Positions 48,301 through 61,167 of a DNA stretch of 64,000 nt are shown in pieces. Numbering within the stretch: position 1 is the first letter of the stretch; each line of letters starts with the position of its first letter. A model generated the notes under the pieces. That model made no database searches and had not been told where the DNA came from. It worked only from the letters and a program-made list of their open reading frames with translations. This DNA is from Heterocephalus glaber (taxonomy: Eukaryota > Chordata > Mammalia > Rodentia > Bathyergidae), in NCBI RefSeq assembly GCF_000247695.1, contig NW_004624734.1, forward strand, positions 36,163,153 to 36,227,152, written 5' to 3'. Position numbers and translations under genes: made by a program.

Positions 48301-51300
48301 AATGTAGTGGAGTTTTGGGGGGGTTTTTTTGGTGTCAGGGTCTCATATAGTTCAGGCTGACCTTAAACTCACTGTGTAGCCCAGGTTGGCCTTGAGCTCA
48401 TTGTAATCCTCCTGCCTCAGCCTCTCGAGTGCTGGGATTACAGGTGTGCATCACCATGCTCAGCCAGTAGTGTCTTTATATTCTTATGTTTTACTGTTTA
48501 ATTTTTGCTATGAAATTTTTCAAATATTAAAAAAAAGTAGAGCTGGGCATGGGAGTGCACCTCTGCAATCCCAGCACTTGGGAGGATGAGACAGGAAGGT
48601 CGTCACAAGTTCAGGGCTAGCCTGAACTATGAAGGAAGACCTTGTCTCAAAAACACAAAACAAAACAAAAAGAAAAAAAGGCAAGATGAATCATCACCCA
48701 AATTTAGTAATTGTTAATATTTTGTCATATTTGCTTATCTTTTGGGGGATTGAAATATTTAGAAAATTCTCGTGACATTTTACCTCTAATTAGTTTAGTA
48801 CATATCTCTGGAAAACAAGAACATTTACCGCCTAACCATATATCATTATTGTATTTAATAAAATTAATAATTCCTTAATCTATTACCCACTTGATATTCA
48901 AAAATTTCCACTTGACTCACAAATGTCTTTTATGATTAGTTTGTTCAAATTAAGGACCTTGTATTAGATTTTGTGTGTGTGTGTATGTGCTTTTTAACTT
49001 GTACTTCTATGAGTAGCTTGAACAACTTTTTTCCAGTTTTTATTTAATAGTTTATGTTTGTAGTAAATGATGATCACATTCCTTGTGGGGAGCTGGTAAC
49101 ATGTTTTTTTCATCCCTTTCCCCTCCTCTCCCTCCGCCCTGGACAAGTTTTTGTATGCCTAAGAGACTTTCATAATCTCTTCTGTTAGCTCTTTGTTCAC
49201 ACTGTTGTTTTTTTCCTTATTAGTCTGTAGGAATTTGTGTTAGTCAACTTTCTGACAACATAACAAATACCTGAGAGAATCAACTTATAAGGAATGTAAG
49301 GTGATTTGGGCTTATAGTTTGGAGGTTTTGGTCCATAGTTTATCGTTCACATTGCTTTTGGCCTGCAGCAAGACAGCACATGGCAGGGAGTGTGCAAAAG
49401 AGCTAAGAACTGGGTCCTGCAGTTTCCTGTGAGAGCGAATGACCTAAAGACCTCCCTGGAGGCCCCGCCTCTACACTTTCCACCATTTCCCAACAATGCC
49501 GAGATGAAGACCAAGCCTCTGACACTCAGGCCTTAGGGGCCATTCTGGACCCAAAGGATAGCAGGGCTTTTTACGTATTAAATGATTACCCTCTGTGCTG
49601 TGTGCTACAAATATTGTTATTCATCAGTTTGACTTTGCTCTTGGTGCTCTATCCCACAGAGACAAAATTTTTGACATAGTTGAGCTTTCAATCTTTTATT
49701 TTATGGCTTTGGATTTTGTTAGACTGAGAATAGAAGGTCTTTCTTTAGGTTAATATTATATCTAAAAAATTCTACCGTGATTGATTTTGCTATTTTTATG
49801 GTTTCATTTTGTGCATTTCAGTTTTTGAGCCAAATAAAATGTTTACTGGAGTATGAGGTATGAATTTAACTTAACTTTTCCTGGGTGATCATCTAGCTTT
49901 GCCAATACCTTTTGTTAAATAATCTAACTTTCCCCTTCATGTTTGAAATGTACCTTTATCAGATAGTGAATGCTCATATGTACTTGGGGCTATTTCTGTT
50001 TGATTTTATATCTGTCTTTCATATGCTAGTACTGCACACTTTTACTGTAAGTATATACTTTCTTTGACAGAAGAAAAATCTGAGGCTGGGCACAGTAGCT
50101 CATACCTGTAATCCTGGCTATTCAGGAAACTGAGACAAGAAGATCACAAGTTCAAGGCCAGCCTGAGAAACTTAGAGAGACATTGTCTCAAACTCAGTGA
50201 TCCTCCTGCCTCAGCCTCCTGAGTACTGGGATTAATAGGCATGCACCACCACGTTGGGCATCCTAGTTAGTTTTGTTTGCTTATTATTTCCAATGAATGT
50301 TTGAATAATTTCTCTAGTTTTCCCCCAAATTTTGATAATTTAAATACTAGTAATATAATGATTATTATATATTATAAAATATAATGGTTGATATTTAAAT
50401 CTATTAATATATTAATCTAGGGTAAATTGATACCTTAATGATATTGAGGTTTTTTATTCAATAGTGTAAAAAGCCAGGCATGGTGACACATGCCTATAAC
50501 CTCAGCACTTAAGAGATGGAGACTGGAGGATCGTAGCAAGTTCAAGGTTGGCCCAGGACTACATAGTGAGTTCAAGATCGGCCTGAACCGCACAGTGAGA
50601 CCCTGTCTCAACAAACAAACCAAACCAAACCTCGGGAACCTTTTAAGTTTTTCTCTGTATAGAGTTCCTCATTCCTTTTGTAAGGTAATCCGGAGCCCAG
50701 CATGGTGGCACACACTTGTGATCCCAGTACTTGAGAGGCTGAGCAGGAGGGTCAGCGTGAGTTCAGGGCCAGCCTGGGCTAGCTACTAGTGAGTTCAAGG
50801 CCAGACTGAACTTCATAGTGAGACCCTCTCTCGAAAAACAAAAGTGAAACAAAACAAAACAAAAAGAAAGGTAACCTGAAACGTTTTGTCTTTTTGTTAT
50901 CCTTGGGGACCTTACAAATTAGTATGTTGGGTTCAGGGTTCCTTTTTGCCTCTGGGATTAAATCTATACTTCTAAGCCTCACATCCAGGGATTTCCACAT
51001 CCTGTTGAAACCTTGTTTTCCACAAATCTCCTTCTAACCTGTGGCCACTTAGTAGTCTGTGAACCAGCTTTGACCCTGCACAGCTGTCTGCTCAGGCTCT
51101 TCTATCCCTGTCCTCCCACTGCCTAAGAGCTTTCCTCCACGGGGACCCCCTTGACAACTCCCATTAGAAATGCCCTCTCTCTTCCGTGACCTCTTCAGCA
51201 TTTATTATATGTGCCATTTGCCTGGTGGCTGATCCAGTATTACCTTGTGATAGTGTTGATGTTATTAAAATGAATTGACATTATGCCTTGCGTGGTTGTG

Positions 51301-54300
51301 AGACGAGCTGTTGTTGAGTTTGGGTCTTGTTTCTTCAGTGGATGGGGAAGCCTTGGCGAGTGTGAACCAGCCACGTGCCGGGCAGCCTCTAGTAGTAGAG
51401 GTGGTGAGGAGGACACTAGTTCATGGGACAACGCACTGTGTGCAGCACTTTCCATGTTATGAACTCGTTTATCTGAGAAAGTCTCATTTCCTGGTTCAAC
51501 TACAAAGGCTAATATAGTCTTATAAATAATGTGGGGCAGCTTCCTTACCTTTTCTTCCTATAGACTAACTTGTATGAAATAAAGAGTATCTATATGGTGA
51601 TCATTTAAAATATGCCTGTAAAGCTATTTGAATTGGAAATATTGGAATAATAGTGGCCTAGTGGAATGCAGATGGGCCATGGTTTTGGTGTCATGGGTAT
51701 ACCTGATGTCAGGTAAACTTTGGAAGGGAGGTATAGAGAGAATTCACCCAGTCAGGACATCCAGACAATAACGCTGGGCCAGAGCCGATCAGGGAGGAAG
51801 ATGGGTTTTCTAGGGGCAGCTCTAATCTATGTGGGAAGCAAGGTGGCCCCGGCTGGCAGGGAGGCATGCAGAAGGATGTGCCTGAGGGCAGCAGAGCTGA
51901 GTCAGTCTGCGCTCACCCACCCCTCCTGCATGGGCAGAAAGGGCTCTGGAAACGTCCCGGCCTCCTCCCCATAGCAGATCCCCTGCAGGGTGGCATGGGT
52001 CCCTTGGGGACATCAGGCCCAGTGCTTAGCTGTCTTCTGTCCTGTCCACACTACCAGAGTTCCCAGCTCAGCTGTCCCAGAGCCACCAGCCACTCCTGCA
52101 CTTGGGAGGCTCCTGAGCAGCATCTGGGCGTGCGGGTGAATGGGCTGAGCATGCGAAGTGGAGCAGCCAGAGCAAAAGAGCTAATGGAAATTAATCCTCA
52201 CCCCTGGGCCTCTTCTCTCCTTTTGCTCATCATTAGCTTCTTGGAATCTGCCTCTGTCTCAACACTGAGAAGTGTTTCAGGTGCTGGGGATTCTGAGTAA
52301 CCACCCCCTGCCCCTACTCACCTCCCCACTCCCGACCCCCACCGCATTTTGGGGTCCAGGAGGTATCATTTGTGTGCTGAAAACTGGGGAGGCCTAAGGA
52401 TGCTTGATGAGACTTCTGCACAAATATGTGTGCCAGCCCAGCAGCCTGGTATTAAATTCCGTGTCCCCAGCTTGAACCACTTCCCTACCCTTTCCCAGGC
52501 AGAAATAAATAGGTCTTAGTACCCATGTCATGAAATTTCTGGATTCTTAAAGACAGAAAGATGAGGAAGGAAAAGAGGACTTTAGTCTTGGGGGATGGGA
52601 TACTCACCCAGAAAGGGGCTGAAATTTTAGTTCCTTAGGCAGCCATTCCACATCAGATTAGGAGAGTGAACCTTAAGGAGCAGATGTGGTTCTAGGAAAG
52701 GCCCTGGGCACTGCTGGCTCTGTAGGATCCACACACACCCAGAATAAGTGCTACTGCATCACACCCAACGTGTCATCAAAATTTTAGTTGTGCTCTGCTG
52801 AAATTGGGAACACCTTTTAATTTGCCGCTAACAAAAGGGTAAGGTGGTGCTTAGTTCATAATGTAGTATTTTTCCTCTTAGAATTCTTATTTAGGTGGCT
52901 GCCATAGAACCCTTTTACATGGCTCAAACACTCTTCATATTTATAGTAGGGTTTATCTGCCTCAGGGTCTGGGGATGTCTGTCTTGTCCGTGAATTCCCT
53001 GCCTCCACCCAGGGCCTGGCACCTGATGGCTCTTCAGTAAATATTTGCTGAATGAATGAACAGGGGAGTAAAGAGACTGAGTTCCTAACACTAAAATAGC
53101 CATGAAGTTGGAAGGAATTTGATGCTGCAAGTCTCGGGAACTGCCAGCATTATACCCTTGGGGCAGTACTGGCTGAGCTCCTCCTTTTGTGCCTGTTAAA
53201 TCATATATTTAATAATTCACAAAGCCAACCCCTCCACGGTTTGGGCTCAGTTGTGTACGTCTAGCCTGTTCCCACAGTGGCCCGACATTCCTGCCTGCCT
53301 GGGCCACTCTGCGTCTGCCCTGCCTGTGACCTACGCCCCGGGTCCTGCAGCCACACTGCCAGGTCAGCTCTGTCCCAAATCTTCAAACCAAGTGCCCAGG
53401 AGCCAGTGGCCACAAACCATTCACAAAACCAAACAGAAGAAGATTTCACATTGCCTTCACTATTTTTATCTGTTCTTTGCTTTGGGGTTCTGTTTAAATT
53501 TTTTTTAGTCCATGTTTGCAGTGTATAATGATCGCATTCATCATGGGAACTGGGACGTGTGCATAGCACATCTTCGTTCTTTCATGTCCCTTTCCCTCCT
53601 CTCCCTCCCACTCCCTTCATCTCTTAGTCCTCGTCTCATTTGAAAAAAAAATCTATCTTCCTATTTTCTGTTATCTATCTTGCTATTTTGCTCTTTAATT
53701 TATTTATACTTTGGGTCTCTTGTATAGGAGAAATCATGTGATATTTAAGCTTGTGTGTCTGGTTTATTTCACTTAACTTTATGGTCTCAAGGTTTTGTTT
53801 CTATCCTTTTTCTTCTTTTTGTCACTCTTTCTCTTTTTCTCTCTCCCCTCTGCAGTTCTTTCCTTTCCTTTGAGCTAGCTCAGTCTTCTGTCTTCTTTCC
53901 AGCCCTAACCTGGATGGGGAACCAGCATTTATTTGTACAGAAGTGCCAGGAGTAAGTACCCACCTGAACTGTACAACATGGGCCAGGAGCTCAATTTGGG
54001 CTGATGCTGGTTTAGGAGGGGGATATTTTGTCTCTGTCCCAGGGATGAAGATCAAGACCCTCTGCCTGATATTCTAGGGGTGAGAAAGGTAACATAATGC
54101 AGGGAAGAGCCCCCAGCCCACACCTTCATTCTCCTCAACCCCATGTGGAATCGTGGTCCCACATATGCTGACTCTTCCCTTGCTCCTCGTTCTCCTCCAC
54201 CTATCTGGAGGGTGAGCAGTTTGTTTTACCTGTCATCAGGCCTAGCATAGGCCTGCCACATAAGGACTCAATATGTTTGTGCATAGCCACTGTCTAGCTG

Positions 54301-57300
54301 TGGAGGACCTACTGGGGAATGGGGAGCCCACCCAATACGGAGGTCAGGACAAGCGCTCCTGAGAGGTCTGCCTACAGCGCATCTTAAAGGATGAATGGGA
54401 GTTAGGTGAAGAGGACAGGGAGGAGCAGAGTGGACAAGAAAGAGCATTCTAGGCAGGGGGAATATTGGATGGAAGGATGAATGGATGGATGGACTGACCT
54501 GGTATGGAAATCTGAGTTTGATGGCACAATAGTAAGAATATTTCAACTGGCAGCAGGAAAAAGATGGCTGACTCCGGGGTGCCTTCCCACAGTGCACGGT
54601 GAACGGGGATGGTGGGAGATGTCTCTGTTGCCTCCGTTGTGATGGCCTGTGGCCTTCTCTCATCAGGAACCACACACACTCGCAGGACGGGGTAGCGTGA
54701 AAGCAGCAGTCTTCTCGGCCAGGCCTGGGGAACTGTAGGGTTAAGGTAGAGCCCCCAGCCCTGTGTCACAGGCCCCCAAGCAGCTCTCCCAAGGTTCTTC
54801 TCCCCACTCAGATGAGCGAGAAGTCGTGCAGAAGAAGACCTTCACGAAGTGGGTTAACTCCCACCTGGCTCGAGTGTCCTGCCGCATCAGCGATCTCTAC
54901 AAGGACCTGCGGGATGGGCGGATGCTCATCAAGCTGCTGGAGGTGCTCTCAGGAGAGATGCTGGTAAAGCCCCTCCCTGTGCTGGCCCTGTGCCTAGGCC
55001 GGGGTTTGTGCCATCGGCCCCTTTCCAGGAAAGACATGGCTGGGCCGACCTGCAGTTCTCTGGCCTGCCAGGGTTTCTGGGAGGTTCCAATACTTGCAGT
55101 GTCTGGTTTCCACATGGCTACTGGGTTTTCTGACCTCTTCTCAGAACTTCTCACCCCTTGTGACCGAGATTCCCACCCCTTCATGCTTCTCTACAAGCCA
55201 CGTAGAGCTTTGTCCTCCTCACAGGCTCCTGGGTGTCGGGAGCAGCCTGGACCTCAGGCTCTTGCATGGGCTGGGGTGTATGTGTTTTAGGGGGAGCTGA
55301 TGTCCCTCTTGGAGTCAAGAGAAAAGTGTGGAAGATATTTTCAGCATGTTTTACCATGTGTGCAAGCAGAGCTCTGTTAGAGGCCCTCTCCCTTGTACTT
55401 CCTAGGCAGTATGGTTGCTTCTGAGGGGGAAGTAAGTAATGGTGCCTTTTTGCTCAGTTATTTCCACTGTGACCTGGGGCCTCTCAAGCAGGATTCTTTG
55501 CCTCCATTTCCTCCATGTGGAGAATAAGGGCAAGGATGCCTGTGCCTGATGAAGTATTCTGGGCTCTTCCAGTTTGAATGAAAAGGTACCATGTTTGCCT
55601 TTTCAACTCCAGGCTGACATTCTGCCTCTTGTTGCCCTGAGTTGAAATTCCATGTGAATGGGTTACCCTGGAATAGTTTCAGATGGTACAGGTAACTAAC
55701 ATCTATGATGATTTCCCAGGGCTCTAGCAGGGAACATTCAAGGGAGCAGGGAGATTGATTGGCAGGGATGGGTCCATTACCAGTCACTAAGTTATTCTTG
55801 TCATCCATCAGTAGTAAGTAGTTCTGAGAACTATACTGGGTGTGTAGTAAGTGCTCAGTTAGCTGCCTGTTGTGTTGTCTTGTTTGCGTGTCATTAGCAC
55901 CCATTCAGAAGGTGGTGTCAGACCCAGAAGGGAACCCGAGTAACTTGGTTGCACTGCTTTGAGTGCTGACGCAGGAACCTCTGAATTTTGCTGAAGGAAG
56001 GGGTGGAAATTGTCAGGAGTGACTGTGGAACTTGGACTTTGGCTAGGAAAGTGGGCGTTGGGCAGGATGTGGTCTGGGCGGTAGCCACCTCTGGGCTGAC
56101 CTTGTAGTCCCTACATGCTCACGGGGGCCACTGCTGTCCCCCAGCCAAGGCCCACCAAGGGGAAGATGCGCATCCACTGCCTGGAGAACGTGGACAAGGC
56201 CCTGCAGTTCCTCAAGGAGCAGCGCGTGCACCTGGAGAACATGGGTTCCCACGACATTGTGGATGGCAACCACCGCCTGGTCCTGGGCCTCATCTGGACC
56301 ATCATCCTCCGCTTCCAGGTAGGTCCCAGCAGCCTCTCAGGGCTGACAGAACTTGGGAACCTTCTAAAATGGCAAACGGGGCATGTTTGTGCACATTGTG
56401 GGAGGACAGTGCTTGTCAGAAGGAGACCCACTTTCTGTGCTGTACCCCCAGTGCTGATGGTTGGCGCGGCTTCTAAGTCACAGTCTTCTGAGGAAAGAGA
56501 GAGAGGTTAAGTAGTAGCTGGGTTTCAGTCAGCTGGAAGATCTGCTTTTTATGCCCTGCTTCTGTGTGTAACTTCTTGTTTTTTGAAAGGATTTGATTCA
56601 AAAATAGTGCAGAAAATCTGCTTTTAATCAGACATTTTTCTCATCCTGAAATTCAAGCCCCAGATAATTGGTAAGGAAATTTAGAAAGGACAAGGAAAGG
56701 AACACAGGGCCTCACACCTGCTGGCTTGGGGATGGGAGGAGCGTAGCCCCAGGAGGTGAGGGAAAGGAGGAAGAAGACAGCATTACAGCCCACAGACCAA
56801 AGGTCCCATCCCAGTGGTCCTGGATGTCTGCTCTCACTCCCAATGAGTGCAGAGGATTAAACAGTAACAGCAGCACTGGGGCCAGATGTGGTGGAAAACA
56901 CCTGTATTCTCAGCGCCCCTGGAGGCTGATGCAGGAAGTTTGCAAGTTCCGGCCCGTCTGACTTTTCTTGTTGCTGAGACAAAATACCCAACACCCAAAG
57001 TTAAAGGAGGAAAGGTTTATTTGGCTCACAGTTTGTAGAGGTTTCAGTCCATCGTTGGCTGGCTTCAAGGCAAGGTAGCATCACAGACAGGCATTACAGA
57101 GGAGAAACAGTTCCTGGTGGGCAGAAGGTAGCAAAGCAAGCAAGGGACCAGACAAGCCTCTTTCTGTCCTTATATCCAGGCTACCAGGATTAGGGCAGTG
57201 CCAACCCAATTAGTGCACTGATTTAGTAATCACCCACCCTTAATCCTAGCATTGCACCATGAATCAGTCACCCACTCTAGATTCAGCCACCTCTGAAAAA

Positions 57301-60300
57301 CTCCACCTATAACTGCTTGAGTCCTGAGGGTACACAAACTATAACATCGCCCAGCCTAGGCAACTTAGTGACTTATCGAGCAAGGACCCTGTCTCAAAAT
57401 TTTAAAAAGGATGGGTTGGGATTTAGCTCAGTGTTTCTGCCTCCTGCCTCAAAAGCTCAAGGTCCCAAGTTCGATACCCAGTACCAATAAATAAATAAAT
57501 AATTTAAAAAGGTCTGTGGATGGAGTACACTGTAAAGGCTGGGTTCAATCCCCAGTACTGCAAAAACAAAACAAACAGTGACAACAAAAACCCAGCAGAA
57601 CTGAGAAGAACATAAAGGCAAGAAAAGCTGCTAATGAAAAAATTATACCATCTAATATTCATGTCGTTCTACACCTTGTGGGGAATTGTAACTTCAGAGG
57701 AGGAATCAGGGCATCTTTTCATCCATTCTCAGCTTCCTGTTAGAGTTGTATGAGGAAAGGTGTGTCCTCTGGCATGAGGAATCATCCTGTGCTCTGCTGG
57801 ATGACTGTCTTAGTTACTTTTCTTTTGTTGCTGAGACAAAATACCCGACACCCATAGTTAAAGGGGGAAAGGTTTATTTGGCTTGTAGTTTATAGAGTTT
57901 CAGTCCATAATCAGCTGGCTCCAAGACAGGGTGGCACATGGCTGAGGGGCAACAGTTCATGGTGGTGGAAGACAGCAAAGGCAACAAGAGACCTTAACAG
58001 CAACTTTCTGCCCCTTTTATCCAGACTACTTAGGGTGGGTAGCACTCACACCCTTTATCCTGGTGCCCTTGGGCCTAGCCCCACCATGAGGCAATCACAC
58101 ACTCTAGATTGAGCCACCTCTGAAAAAGCATGAGGCTGTGTGGGTACAACTAGACACAAGCCGTAGCACTGACTGAGGCTGGGAGACAGGCAGCTGGGAC
58201 CCACGGCCTCGGGGTGGTGCTGGTGCCAGCACTGCAGGTGAATGGCCACAGAGGAGAAGAGGGAGGAGTCACCTGGGAGGCAGGGAGGCACAGTCAGGTG
58301 CACAGCTGCTTCACGTCTCTTTTCTGCCCCCCTCAGATTCAGGACATTGTTGTCCAAACTCAGGAGGGCCGTGAGACACGCTCAGCCAAGGATGCGCTGT
58401 TGTTGTGGTGCCAGATGAAAACAGCAGGGTGTGTATGCCTGGGAAACTGGTCATCGCCTTGTTCCCCACTAGCCCCTCACTCCCCTCAGGGGCTGGTGTC
58501 CCCAAGAGACACCTAACGTCCTCACTGAGAACTATAGATGCTTCAGTGTAATTGGTGCAAGTCTGTCCCGACCTGATTCTTTGAGGCCGGGACTGCAGGG
58601 TTCTTTTCCAGTGTTGCCTCGAGCCCACTGTGGGGCCTGTGGGTTGCATGGGCCACAGCTTGTGAGGGTGTCATCGTGTGCTCCTCTGCGCCCCCTTGTG
58701 TTGAGGCAGCTCAAGCAGGCACAGATCTATTTCTCTCCTGGTGTATTGGCCCTCACTCAGGTCACACACTAGCTTGTGACTGCAAAAGGATCTACTTCTT
58801 AGGTCTCAATGTTTCTCTTGGATGTAGCTACCCCCATGTCAACATCACCAACTTCACCTCCAGCTGGAAGGATGGCTTGGCCTTTAACGCCCTGATACAC
58901 AAGCACCGGTAAGAGGAAGGAGAGCCCCCTGCTGTTGAATGAGGACATGTCATGAGAATGTCACCTCTGCCATTTCTTCTTCCAACCTTGGCCTCCCCTA
59001 ATGACCCTGCCTCTTTCAGCTTTCAATCATACCTGCTGCTCCTTCCTCACCAGCTGTGCTTCCAGCTCCCCGCTATTCTCAGCTCCTGTCTCCCATTTCT
59101 CCTGCCCATCCACCTCCCTGAATCTACCCAGCGTCCTTGCTTCCTGCTGGGGCTGCCCTGTAAGTGGGGCTACCACGGTCACTCCCTTCTAACAGCCCAG
59201 CTTCGTTCCCAGGCCTGACCTCATCGACTTTGACAAGTTGAAAGACTCCAATGCCCGGCACAACCTGGAACACGCATTTGACGTGGCTGAGCGCCAGCTG
59301 GGCATCATCCCACTCCTCGACCCTGAAGGTGGGCTGCACCCCCTCGCCATCCTAGAGGGAGCTGGGCAGCTGGGGCTCCTAGAGTTTGGTCCAGGGCTCT
59401 GTCCTTGGCCTGCTCTCCACTCCATCTGGATTCCCAGGCCTTGGCTGGCCCGTGTGACAGTCCCTAGAGTCTTAGGATCCCCTCTTCTTTCTGCTTTTGC
59501 AATTTGTGGTCCTAATGGGGATTTCATGACCATCTTGTCCCAGTGCTCATCACGTGGTCCCTGTAGTTGAGCTTCCTGCTGCAGGGATGGGGCTAAGCCC
59601 TTGGGGTGTGACTTCTCTAGCTTCTGGGCTGGTGCTGAATGTGTACCTTTTCCTCTTACAGATGTCTTCACAGAAAACCCTGATGAAAAATCCATCATCA
59701 CCTACGTGGTGGCATTTTACCACTACTTCTCCAAGATGAAGGTGCTGGCGGTGGAGGGCAAACGTGTCGGCAAGGTACAGAGCTGTTTCATCAGCCCAGC
59801 GTCACTCTTCCCCTGTTCACACAGCCAGCCCTTGACTCAAAGGTCCCTCACCATCCTAGGATCTTCAGGTCTAGGCCCTCAGCTGCATGAGGAATGCAGA
59901 ACACCTACCCCCATCTTCTTTTAAAGCTCCTGAGGTAACTCTGAAGCAGGTGCATGTCTGCCCTACAAGGGGCTGCAGCCTGCAACTCCGGCCTCTCTTC
60001 CACCTGGAAACCCGTGTACCAACCTCCCTGCAGGAGTCACTCAGGGCCTTCATTTGCTGCATTTCTTGTGGCTCCAGACCTCTCAGGCTCCCGCCATGTG
60101 TCAGGAGCCCATCCCTCTGTAGAGAGCCTCCTGTCTGACTGCTTTCCCCTACTGAGTTGTTAGCTTCTCAGGGGTAGGGACCATTTCTCACCACCTTTGT
60201 GTGCACGATGTGCAGCAAAGACAGTGTTTGGCAGCCTGCAGTTCCTAATGAACACTGGTGTCCTAGTGTGGCAAGCTTATGAATAATAGGGTTCAGGGAA

Positions 60301-61135
60301 GGGGGCAGCTGCTCCTGAACCCCAGCCTGGCCAGTTCCCTGCTAACTGTACTGGTGCAAGAGGAGCGTTTCACCCATTTCCAGGCCACCTCTTTTGCCTT
60401 AGCAATAGTTAGGGACTTGGACAAACCCAGCCTAGAACACTCTAGGGTTTGAGAGACAGGAGCCCCATTTCAGAGTACCTCGGCTGTGGTCTTCGGGAGT
60501 GGCCTGCTTGGCAGCATTGCCCTTGTGATGAGAATGAGTAACAAGGGGACTCCACAGGTCATCGACCACGCCATTGAGACTGAGAAGATGATTGAAAAGT
60601 ACAGTGGGCTAGCCTCGGACCTGCTCACCTGGATCGAACAGACCATCATCGTGCTGAACAGCCGCAAGTTCGCCAACTCGCTGACGGGTGTCCAGCAGCA
60701 GCTGCAGGCCTTCAGCACCTACCGCACTGTGGAGAAGCCACCCAAGTAAGGGCCCTGGCACTTGGGAGGGTGGTCATCAGGGCAAGAAACCTGCCCTCCT
60801 GGGCTCTGGGCCTTATGAAGGGTCCATAAGGCTCTCCTGAGGGCTGAAGAGCTCCACATCTGTCGCTTACTGCATGCCCCTCAGGCTGTCAGCTGGTAGG
60901 AAACAGGCATTGATTAAAACCCTGACTCACAGCTGGCCCCACAAGGAGTAGGAGGGGAGTGTCATTCAGCTGCAGGTTTATTTTCTGGTGATGACCTCTG
61001 TATCCGTAGCCCCTGAGCTCTGCAGGAAGCCTTGTGATCATCAAGTACATCTGTCATTTTCTCTCCCATCTGTCACTGCTCATGAGCAGAGCACTCAGCC
61101 TGCTTCTTAGGTCTCTGCACAACCCCACCACTTAT

Positions 61136-61167
<32 letters not shown>

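Larger units (their letters stand above)
49564..50460 (-). repeat. Old L1 LINE, split by a B1 inverted pair
   Basis: AATAGAAGGTCTTTCTTTAG, GGAGTATGAGGTATGAATTT and GGGTAAATTGATACCTTAAT correspond to antisense L1 3' ORF2 sequence. Confidence 0.6.
39324..54811 (+). other. SPTB: SPTB intron 1 after the first coding exon (15.5 kb)
   Basis: GT at 39324-39325 and AG at 54810-54811. It separates the N-terminal extension from CH1 and holds most of the repeats in the gene. Repeat-poor parts include 39450-40820 and 42800-45250, where nothing specific was recognised. First introns of this size commonly hold enhancers, but no motif cluster is convincing here. Confidence 0.9.
56319..58336 (+). other. SPTB: SPTB intron 3 (2.0 kb)
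   Basis: GTAGGT to CCCCTCAG. It contains a B1-ID composite split by a MaLR LTR and a second complete MaLR LTR. Confidence 0.9.

Noticed and set aside
51866..52300. 144-codon open frame in SPTB intron 1
   Set aside because: No recognisable similarity, and no supporting splice sites that keep the SPTB frame.
54763..55290. 175-codon + strand frame through SPTB exon 2
   Set aside because: Only 54812-54963 has spectrin similarity. It starts inside the intron and reads through a good GT donor, so the long frame is an artefact of ignoring splicing.
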